A stretch of DNA of 64,000 nucleotides from Sipunculus nudus. Its lineage: Eukaryota; Annelida; Sipuncula; Golfingiida; Sipunculidae. The first letter of the stretch is position 1; each line of letters opens with the position of its first letter. Where the stretch lies: NCBI GenBank assembly GCA_026874595.1, contig CM049319.1, positions 52,650,917-52,714,916 of the forward strand, in the 5' to 3' direction. The notes below the pieces were generated by a model. The model did not search any database and was not told where the DNA came from. It was given only the letters and a program-made list of their open reading frames with translations. A program made the translations under genes and the position numbers. Shown here piece by piece: positions 48,230-59,100 of this stretch.

Positions 48230-48580
48230 CGGGATATCTCTAAAAGGATTCACTGTAGGAATTTTATTTCTTCATTGCTGATGCATCTTAACAAAATCTC
48301 GGTCATGTTCGAAGATGGGTGACCTTGACCTATTTTTCTATGTTTTAGAGCTGATTCTAGAAAAACAGTTAGAAGCTAATTTCTCAGGAACCATTGAGTG
48401 GATTTTCACAAAACTTACAATGATCCTTGGGACTGATGGTCTAAAATTTCTAATTTTTATGAATTTTTATTGGATTTTCAACTTTGGCCTTGTGAGAGGG
48501 ATATCTCCAGAGGTATTTAGCACAGGAACTTTATTTCTTCAGTGCTGATGCATCTTAACAAAATCTCAATCAAGTTCGAC
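48230..48580 (+). repeat. Two-copy repeat flanking the family A array
   Basis: GGGATATCTC(T/C)A(A/G)A and ATTTATTTCTTCA(T/G)TGCTGATG, CATCTTAACAAAATCTC appear at 48233-48305 and 48497-48565, spacing about 260 bp. Confidence 0.55.
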
Positions 48581-50300
48581 TGGGGGGCTCTGAAATACCC
48601 CCCCCCAGAATAATGAAAAATTTGATACAAAAGCTCAAATATCTGACCAACTAATGCATTGATCACCATGATTCTCTGCATGGATATTGATCATGGAGTG
48701 TTTCATCAATATCTGCTGACTGGTGGGGCCACCTTTATTTTTTTTCGATTTTTTATGGGTTTTTTTTTTCCACAATTTTTGAGACTTTATAGATGGAGTC
48801 ATCTGGTAACAAGGCACAAATCGTAACCCCTGGACCTGGAATTTTCTCCCTTTACATCCAGAGAGGTCCATGAAAAGTCTTCTTTGAAACCTGGAATTGG
48901 GTCTCTGTTACCCATATTCTTCCAGCTATGGGGCTCCGAATTACCCTCCTGAATAATGAAAAATTTGATACAAAAGCTAAAGTATCTTAACATCTAATGC
49001 ATCGATCACCATGATTCTTTGCATAGATATTGATCATGGAGGGTTTCATCAGTTTCTGCTGACTGGTGGGCCCACCTTTATTTTTTTTTTCACAATTTTT
49101 GAGACCTCAAAGATGCCGTCATCTGGTAACAAGGCACAACTTGTAACCCCTGGACCTGGAATTTTCTCCCTTTACATCCAGAGAGGTCCATGAAAAGTCT
49201 TCTTTGAAACCTGGAATTGGGTCTCTGTAACCCATATTCTTCCAGCTATGGGGCTCCGAATTACCCTCCTGAATAATGAAAAATTTGATACAAAAGCTGA
49301 AGTATCTTAACATCTAATGCATCGATCACCATGATTCTTTGCATAGATATTGATCATGGAGGGTTTCATCAGTTTCTGCTGACTGGTGGGCCCACCTTTA
49401 TTTTTTTTTTCACAATTTTTGAGACCTCAAAGATGCCGTCATCTGGTAACAAGGCACAACTTGTAACCCCTGGATCTGGAATCTTCTCCTTTTACATCCA
49501 GAGAGGTCCATGAAAAGTCTTCTTGGAAACCTGGAATAAGGTCTCTGTTACCAATATTCTTCAAGCTATGGGGCTCTGAAGTACCCCCTAGAATAATGAA
49601 AAATTTGATATAAAAGCTCAAATATCTGAACAACTAATGCATTGATCACCATGATTCTTTGCATGGATATTAAAAATAGCGTGTTTCATCAGTTCCTGCA
49701 GACTGGTGGCACCACCTGTAATTTTTTATTTTTTTTAAGATTTTTTTTTTCTATTTTGAGACCTTAAAAGATTCTGTCATCTTTTAATAGGGCACAAATC
49801 ATAACGACTAGACCTAGAATCTTTTTTTGTGACATGCTGGGAGGACCATGAAAAGTCTCCTTGGAAACCTGAAATTAGGTCTCTGTCACCCATATTGTCC
49901 AAGCTAAAGGGCTCAGAAGTGCCCTTTAGAAATAATTGAAAATTAGATACTAAAGTAGGGCACAAATCATAACCATGGGGCCAAGAATCTTCTAACATGA
50001 CATCCTGAGAGTTCCTCAAAAGTTCTCCCCAGAAACCTGAAATTGGGTCACAGTGACCTATATTCTCAGAGTTTTGGGGTATGTTTGAGCACCCCAGAAA
50101 TAATGCAAAATACACACAAATTGCCAGATTCCTCATGTAAGGCCGGTTGGATTATCATCAAATTTGTTGTGCTTATGGGTCTTGATGAACTTAAGCTAAT
50201 ATGCATGAAAAATGATGTCACCTGTCTTAATTTGTTGTCTGTGCAAGAACATGTTATCAATATGTCAGTTGGCTGAGCGCCATGACCCATGGGTCATTTG
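48581..50300 (-). repeat. Family A tandem array, inverted
   Basis: GTCTCTGT(T/A)A(C)CC recurs at 48901, 49221, 49541 and 49879, spacings 320, 320 and 338. The sequence is the reverse complement of the array at 1-1543. Units at 48901-49220 and 49221-49540 differ at about 8 of 320 positions. The array ends at GGCTGAGCGCCATGACCC/ATGGGTCAT near 50300, the same terminus seen at 2630 and 9386. Confidence 0.88.
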
Positions 50301-50790
50301 TTTTAATTTCTTTTAAAAAGAGATTTGACTCTTGACTTAGACTCGGGTTCAAGATGACTTGGACACAAAGAAAGTGGACTTGGACCTGGACTTGAGTATT
50401 CAGTACTTGGACCTGCACTCGGACTCCGATGGTGTGGACTCGACTACATCACATGCTCACCGCAGTCGATGTTGGATTAATTTACTCAATTTGCAGAGCA
50501 GCTCATTTTTAGGACCGGTGCTGTTTGGAAGTGTTACATAAAATTAGAATATTTAAAAGAGGCTTGCCCAGCTGAGTCTGAAATTTCTTAGTTATCCTAC
50601 CAACAGATAGTATACCAACAAGCATTGATGTTTACATAACCCCACTCTTTAGATGGAACAGTCGTATTGTTTTCAATTAAAATCTCAAACATACATTTTA
50701 CAAATTGATTAGGAATCATAGGTTTCTGTGACATTCTTGATGCAAGTTCACCTATTATTTCCCTCGTGATATTTATAAATTGGCAAGCCA
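50301..50790. other. Intergenic, short GACTTGGAC-type repeat
   Basis: 50330-50445 repeats GACTTGGAC/GGACTCGG-like nonamers. Nothing else seen. Confidence 0.4.
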
Positions 50791-52680
50791 TTTTTTTGCG
50801 AACCTGTGAGCATATACGATGGTGCGGCGTCGTCTGTCGTGCGGCGTCTGTGCGTTAACCATAGCTATCTCAAAAACGGCAGAAGCTAGCATCACCAAAT
50901 TTTTTGCAAATGATCAGTCATCCGAAAAACTCTTATCGGATTTTGTTTATTTTTTTTTCCTAACTGCATTTTTTTAGATTTATAGGGAAAAAGCTAAAAA
51001 AGCTTTAAAAAATCTTCTTCTCCGAAACTGTCCAGCCAAATTGTCCAATATTTCACAGATATGATCCCTGGAACAATCTTTCTCAAGTTTGTTCAAATGG
51101 TTCTAGTTCAGAGATTTTTAGCCGAGTTACAGGAGGTTGAACTTAAGCCGAAAACACACTTATGCGCGCGTCAAGCGTCAAATCTGGAAAAATCACTCCA
51201 CTCTATTTATCAATGACAAAACAGACTTACCCGCGCGTTTCGCACGCGTCAAGTGTCAGCTTTCGCTCCTGGAATTATTTTTTACGCGTGACGCGTGCTA
51301 GCCGCTTGGGGATTCCCGATAATGACATAACTAAATAGAGGTTTTCCTCCCCAGCACTCAAATTCTATATAAAACTGCGGGTGAAACATTTGTTATAATT
51401 CACTGAACTATAATTAAAGATTTGTATCTGGATAGAAAGCATGAAACAAAGCAACACAAATATAAATATCGTTCAGAATAGTGACTGAGTTCCGTCATAT
51501 TTAGAACAGGTCACAAAAGATATATATTTGTATACAAGTAATCCAACGCTGATTACCGAAATTACTATTTTTACAAAGATAAATAAAACAAAAAAATATA
51601 ATAGGTGCTTGGTTAATACCTTCCAATCTGACGCGTGTCGTGCGCATTGTAGCAGCGTTAGTGTGTTTTGTATATGTCGCATGGTGCACGCGTAATGCTT
51701 GACGCTAGCGTGACGCACGCATTAGTCTGTTTTGGGCTTTAGTCATCTGTCCATAAAAGCACACTAAAATTAAAATCTCAGAAACGGCTAGAGCTATAAT
51801 AACCAAATTTATTACCAATGTTTGTCACATATGTCATATCGGAAATTGAGGTATTGGTGGCGCCACCTACATTGATGTGTTTTTTTACAAGCGAAAATGT
51901 AATTTTAAACTCTTCTAGCTTATACACTGATTTATGATGAAACTGTTAAGCTGATTGGTTTAAACTTTACAAGAATTATTCTATGGTAGGGTTCTGCCAG
52001 TTTTGTAAGAATAGATTGGGTAAATACAGCTTTAAAAAAGCATTGTAGCCAATTGAAAAACAATGTGTCTAGACGTCTAGACACAGCGTCTAGATGTCTA
52101 GACACAATGTCTAGATGCAGAATTCCCAGATTATTGGAACTATATCTTTCAACTGTTTGAAAAAACTTGGTTTGCATTTTAAGCGAATGGGGGTTATCAT
52201 CAGGTCACATGTGAACTGCTGCGCCCTCATTTTTGGTTGACCTCTGACCTTTCCTTGCTGCCCAGCATCCATTTGTGCGTCTGTTTCCACACATAAACCT
52301 ACATCTCGGAAACCGTTTGACCAATCAGGCAAAAACTTTTGCACAAATGTAGCCCTTTGATAGCTTTATAACATACACTAAAAATGGTGGTGCACAGCGT
52401 CCATCTGTTCATCTGCCTGAGGGATAAAATCACTCATATCTCAGCAGTGGTTTGACTTATCCACCTGAAATTTTGCAGGTTTATACATCCTGGACAGCTT
52501 TCTCCCTTTTATGACAGGTGGCACCACCTACATTCACGTTTATGCTGCTGACATCCATGCTAATATGCAACACACCTCACTCTATTCCCCTTGCCACTTA
52601 ATCCATGCCTCACTTCACCCGTCCCACTCTGATTTCTGCGGATACACATAGTAACTTGTCAACTACCCATATTCTAGTTT
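50791..52680 (-). repeat. Composite repeat (family B), inverted copy
   Basis: It starts TTTGCGAACCTGTGAGC and ends CTACCCATATTCTAGTTT, the reverse of 4678-8420. It carries the exact palindrome at 51856-51867. It is interrupted by a MITE at 51146-51738. A short run of GTCTAGA(C/T) repeats (TGTCTAGACGTCTAGACA) lies at 52068-52115. Confidence 0.8.
51146..51738. mobile_element. 593-bp CpG-rich Harbinger-like MITE
   Basis: The left end AGCCGAAAACACACTTATGC and right end GCATTAGTCTGTTTTGGGCT are imperfect inverted copies continuing into GCGCGTCAAGCGTCA / TGACGCACGC. The flanking TTA (51143-51145 and 51739-51741) is a 3-bp target duplication. Host sequence on both sides continues the family B repeat. 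It is dense in ACGCGT and GCGTCA motifs. No open frame. Confidence 0.75.
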
Positions 52681-53024
52681 TGAAATGGCCTAGTCTGAGA
52701 CTTGAAGGTCCAAAATGTCCATTTTGCCGAAATCATAATAACTAAGGTAGATATGCAGGACTTAAGAGGATCAATATTAAATTTTAAAAATAAACCTCCA
52801 TTCATACTCCCAAACTTTGCACAGGTTCGCATTAGGCCTGTAGGCCTTGTTCTGTGTGACCCCAGTATGTTTGATGACACCTTAAATTTTATTGAACTGT
52901 TGGGTCCAGTACATTTGGGAATTCCAGGATAGTGGAAAGAGGTGCTGATCTGTTGAATAATCATTTAATTTAATGCAACCAGTGACATTCCTTAAAAGTA
53001 AAGATTCTGTGATTTTTGTTACAG

Positions 53025-53137
53025 ATTGGAGAGTGACACTATTAAAGAGATTAGGATGTGTGTGTGGAGAACAAAGCATAGCTATATTGTGGCACCCACC
53101 TAGCTGCAGTCATGTCACAATTACTGGATGTCATCGG
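53025..53137 (+). CDS. BICRA: BICRA-like exon with start codon (5' UTR plus 26 coding bases)
   Basis: A plausible acceptor (TTTTTGTTACAG) ends at 53024. The ATG at 53112 opens MSQLLDVIG and the exon ends TCATCGG|GTAAGT (phase 2). The start is chosen because the LLDVI motif lies within the first ten residues of known BICRA proteins. 53025-53111 would be 5' UTR, so at least one upstream noncoding exon is expected. The acceptor is less certain than the coding part. Confidence 0.72.
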
Positions 53138-56100
53138 GTAAGTTAAGTGTTACTTAAAATTTGAATCTCAACTCAAACTCAAAAGAAGTATACGCTCATC
53201 GAGCAGCTACAGGTTGCTGCGGTCAAGACCTCAGCCCTGGGCGCTCCTTAAGCATGTTCTCAGAGCCAACAGTCCCAGTGCCACGCCAAGCCAAGCAGGG
53301 AGCCATAGGGGGCGCCACCATCCATCTCGAGCCGTTGTCCTTATTTGGAAAGCTACAGCATCCACAGCCACAAAGCCAGAAGCAACCCACATTCCCTCCA
53401 CTGATCCCAGCAGCGGAGACCCAGCCATGCCATTCGAGAAACGAACTCGATCCTGTGAAAGACACTGCTTGAGACTCATAGCCCTTGTACTTGCGGTTTT
53501 GGCCATATGACCGTTTTAACCGGGTTTCCCCAATTATGCAAGTTTTAGCAAGTTTTTTCTTCATCGGCTAAAATTTGAATCTAGCTCTCTTCACTTTGGA
53601 CTTCTTGTACCCTGAATAACAAAGTGTCATTAGTATGCTAAATATGCAACAAATGTTCTAATTAGCTTTCTCATTTTTTAATTAGGGCTGTAATGAACAT
53701 CTGCTTGCTTGTGTCCACAATCTATGCAGGAAATACGAGCACAAATATGTGCCTACTGCAGTATGAAGAGAAATACTAGTTCATGAATGAAACATGTGAG
53801 AAACCTTATTTAAGCTAACAGATAAACGTATAGCAAAGAATGAATAAAGCAATTCTTTATTGGTTTGAACTGTATCTAATAATTCGGGTCCAGTAATGTT
53901 GCTATGTCCTCATCAGCAATGGGTAAAAAGCCAGGGGCAACAAAATGCATGGCTTATTGCATATGATACAAATTTCACTGAACCATATTTTAAAACAAAC
54001 TATTATTTATACAGATTGATCAGCAAGCAATAAGGTTATTTAATTTGGTTATGTCTTGTAATACGCATTATGTTATAGGCAAGGTTCACATACTTATTTG
54101 TGTATTGCCATGCTGTGTCGTGAATCAGTTCATCTTGTGAGTTGCCTGGCAATACATTTAAAAAACAATTTTCTGTTAAAGTTTGATTGTAATGCATTTT
54201 ATGATACTGTCTAATGTTGATTCCTGCCTGCCACCATAAAATAATAAGTCATCGAGTTACTGGTTTATGTTAGATATTAAACCAGTTATTTTAACAAAAA
54301 TAAGAGATCTTGCTGTCAGTAACAGGGCTAGACATTAACTGTTCAACTTGGCTATTCTGTCAGGCAGGGGAAGGTTATTCTTACCTGTCCAATATGAAAT
54401 GGTTAACTGTCCATATTTAGATTTAAAGCAATAATATTGGTTGCGTGTAGACTGTCTTAGAATGTTTAAGATAAGCATGGATTGCAGGGCTGCACAAAAA
54501 CCTTTAAAAATCTTTAAAAAGATGGTGGATGCATTGTTAATCAAAATTTCCATCCCAAACCTCCTGCCTTTCACATATGGCTTACCAGCCCAAAGTGGAA
54601 GAAATCATTAAATATTGAGGTCACCTGGACAGAGGTCAAGGTCACTAAACCCACTTTTTAGCTCGCCGGAACTAAGTTCAGGAGAGCTTATTATGTAACT
54701 CTGGGGTCCGAGTTGTCTGTAGACACCTCAGGTTAAAGTTTTTGTGAACTCGTATAACTCGGAAAACACCAGATTGCTTTCATATTACACATATGAATTG
54801 TATATAATAGATAGTTAGGAACACCCCCCCCCCCCCCCCCAATGATTTAGGGGCAAAAGGTCAAAGGTCACCCTGTTGTTCATGAACAAGTCAGGTTAGT
54901 GTTTTTAGTGAGCCCCTGTGCTACATTGTTATTGAAGATATTTCAGTTAAACTTAGAACACTGATGAACAGTGACAATACCTATCACAACTTTAGAATTT
55001 TCCCCAATTTTAATTTTTGAAACAGAAATTAGCACTTAAGGAACAAAATTTGTATAGGTCCCGACCCAGCACAGGTAATATTTTGGGATAACTCTTCATA
55101 ACTTAACCTGTCTCTCTAATGTTTTCATAATTCATATATGTGTTATATGGGCTGTTAGGAATCTCCCATATAGTATGGGGGTTAAAGGTCAAGGTCACCT
55201 TTGTTGATGAAAATATCAGGTTGAAGGTTTTTGTTTGGCTTATTGCTTCATTGCAATTGAAGATATACCTGTTAATCTTACATGCTAATTGTTTTGTCAC
55301 ATAACCCATAGATTAACTAGGTCAGGTTTCATTATAGGTAAAATCCACATATTTAATGAGATCAGAGGTCAAATAGCTACTTAATGGTGTTGGTCAATAA
55401 CTTAGCAGGAAAGTGATGGATTTTGATGAAAATCAACATAAATATAGTTTTTATTAACCAATGTAATATCTCGCCTAAATTTGTTTCCCCGCAAAATCCA
55501 CACCTGTTCAATGAGGTCAGATGTCAGCAGCCTACTTTATGATGTTGCTGCTATCAGTTGGCAGGAATGTAATGGATTATCATGGAATTCAATAGAAATA
55601 TTTACCAATATAATATCTCACCTAAGTTTGAATCCTGCCAAAGTGTATACATATTTAATGAGGTCAGAGGTCACAAGAAATATGATGGGCATATATAATG
55701 CACCCTTGTGGTGCTCTCTGTTTTCTGTATGCCCCGTGCTTGTGAGCTCTGTGGTCCTTGGACGACTTGATTTAAAAGATTGTGATGAAAATCAAAATGT
55801 TGTAAGTTCAAGGACAGTAAGTTCTCAGATCTTCGATCACATGGTCAAGGTCACAGGACCCATAATGATATTGTGAAAGAGCTCATATAATTATCGTTAA
55901 AGACAAATTAAGCTGAGAGTCATGATCATGGTCCCTAGTTAATGGAAACTCAGTTTACAATAATGTTGGTTATCCTGTATCTCTATTCTTTGCGAGTGCA
56001 TATATGGCAGAGATATACTTAGATAAAAATAGATAACAAGTCAGTTAATTATAGAAACTTGTATAAATTATATCATACTTCATATTTGTGAAGACTGTAG

Positions 56101-59100
56101 CAGTGTTTTGATTTTGTTTCAGTGACCTAGATGCCCTGGAACAGTTTATGGAAAAGGGGGGTGAGGAGGGGTTGGTGAGTATCATTTTGTTGTTGTTGTT
56201 GAACATGTATATCAATCAAATGCTATAGGTTCAAAGGGAAGAGTCCACATGGTTGCTGTCAGTAACAGATCTGTAGGAAGTTAAAATTAATGTTGACATT
56301 ATAGATATAATTTATTTGGTAATGTTGTACCATGTAATGAAATATCATAGTCATCTATTTTGAAATAAAAAGAAAATATTTGCATATAAGAAGAAAAGGA
56401 CCAGTTTTACTTCCAGACTGTCATTAACTCACATGAAAGCTTCAGTATTGACTGCAGCTGTTTACTAGCTACACCAGAATATAACCTGTTCTTGCATTTT
56501 GGCAGGCCAGTGCCACTTAAGGGATTGAAGTTGTCAAGGATGGGTTTTTCGTGGGCTCAGTTGGCAAGGGTGAAGTTCATTGGTGTAGTTTCTAATAGAT
56601 TTTGCTGAGCTGACCTTTGCAAAATATGTCTGTTTCCTTAGGATCTTTTGGAAAATATGAAAAAATGTCCCAACATTCTTTAAAAAAGCCAAACTGGGCA
56701 TTTCTAGATGAGGCCACAGAGTAGATGCATGACAACATTTAAGTGCCACCACCATCAGTTATAATATATATAGATTCCATCAAAACGTGAAGAATTGGGA
56801 GATTTTGTCCTAAGACTTGCAAGCGTATTCATAATTTCATTTGTGTCTTTATGTAAAATAAGTTGCCACACCTAACACTTGATGAGGGCAAAAAAAAATA
56901 AATAATTTGATTCAGATGTAGCCATTGCATTGATTCCTTAATAGTTTCATTATAGCCTATCGCACTACAGTTAAAGATCACAGCATATTCCCAAAGATGT
57001 GATGTCAAATCAATCTTCATTCTTGTTGATTACATTCTGTGGTGTTATAACATTAAGCACAAGCATTAAGCCAGGCTGATATGAGCTAACTGTGTATAAC
57101 AAATGTGTAGGCCATATTGTCCATAGGAAATGAGCCTTCAATAACATGTAGTATCACAGGGGCTGGGGGGCTCTGTATCCTGTGTAATAATGTGTGGCTG
57201 GTTAATAATTTTTGCTACATTGATAGCTTTCCTGTTATTTACACTGAAGCCTGTCAAGTTCATCTGTTGGGTGACAGAGGGTGCTGAATTCAGTTTCACC
57301 CCCTCACACAATGTCTATTTCCCCAGGCCTGACTTAATGCTGCTGTTAGTCATAAATGTCATAATTACTGTACACTCTTCTGTAATTCAAAAAGAATAAA
57401 AGAGCCTTCTATCAGTGTGTAACACTGGGGACCCCAATATAACCTTATGTTCTGCACTCACGATATGTGAAAGATCCTTGAAGACATCAAATCTACCTGT
57501 CCTATGGGTAAGAAAGTTGTAAACCTACTGAGTAAGGCCTTGTCTAAAATGGCTGTTTTGTCCTACACAGCATGCACAATACCAATCTGGTTTGAAAATT
57601 ACGAAAACAGCCATTCAAATGACAAAGTTTATGGTAAATGCCCATAATCCTATCCAACATCCGGTTCCTGTTTCAGCATACAAGTTGCAAAGTCTCAACA
57701 AACATGTCAGACACATGGTTTTCTAGCGGAGTTAAATATATGAAGACAACTTTGATAGGAATGATCTTTTAAATAATTAAAAGCTCAATAAAATATAATT
57801 ATTTATTTTGCAAAATACCATTACCAGAGTAGTTCAGATTTTGAATTTCTTGAGAATGTATCGTATATAGAGAACAGCTTCAACTGCCTGAGATGAATAA
57901 TACATTGTACACTTTTATCAATTATTCAAATAGGGTGGAGCTGGATTTGACCCTGACAGCCTCAGTCCAGGACCAATGGTATCGCACCAACTGGGGGGTC
58001 CACCAGTGCTGCAGGGTCAACAGGTGCTACAGGGTCAACAGGTGCTACAAGGTCAACAGGTGCTCCAGGGTCATCAGGTGCTTCATGAGCAGCAGACATT
58101 GCAAGATTCGCAGCTTTTTCAGCAGCAGATTGTGTCGCAGCAAGCACATCAGCAGCTCACAAATGTGCTGAATCCATCGCAGCCAATAAACACGCAACAG
58201 GTATGTGTCAACTGTCATTTCATCATAAGTCTATGAATTTAATCAATTCATCACTATCAATTCATCACCTTTGATTCTTCACTGTAGTTCATCTCAGTCT
58301 CAGCAGTAGGGAAAATATAACACAAGGTTCATTACAAATTCACCATTGGTTATTGTTAAGTAGACCTCTCTCATACACCGTACATGTATTGTATCACCTA
58401 CTTCAAATCAGTTGAAGCGTTATGTAGACGCCTCTCACATGCCATACATGTATTGTCACTTCAAATCAGTTAAAGTGTTGTGTGGATGTAAACCGTAGTA
58501 AACTGCACTAAAGGGTATAAAATGTTCATGGCAATCTGTCTGTCTATCTATCTATCTATCTGTACCACAACATTGCAACCTTGATCCCCACTGCATCAGT
58601 CCATTCATATTAATCAAACATGTTTGTAATTTTGGCTCACAGTTCCAGATCCAACCCAAACTCTGTTAGAGCACCTTCATCATGTCAAAACGTAAACCCA
58701 AATCCCAAACAACGTCAAAACAGCTGATAAGTGTACACAAAATTAATAGTGTAAGATCATTGGTCAGTTTACCCCACTATCTTGATATTAACCAATAGTA
58801 ATATACCAGACTGGTACCCTGCTCAAATGATACCGAAATAGCATAAAGTAACATTTGATTGTTACTTATTAAAGACCCAGATGTGGGGAATAATGACAAA
58901 CAAACCGGCATCATGGCAAATATGATGTTCATTTGAACGGTGACAAACATGTAAGTTGTAAGAGAGAAGTTTCTTCCTATCTACATTACAAAATCAAATA
59001 TTAAAAAAAGTTAACGTGTGTCAAAGCTTCATCATATTTAAACGTGTGTCTTAGCTTCATCATATTTAAGCTAATTAGTGTTTTCATCGTATACAGTACA

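Noticed and set aside
53161-53564. Four overlapping frames of about 90-113 codons on both strands
   Set aside because: GC-richer DNA leaves several frames open by chance; only the short frame shared with 37 kb is worth testing.
57962-58147. Antisense frame with APVDPV repeats
   Set aside because: Mirror image of the coding minisatellite in exon 3.
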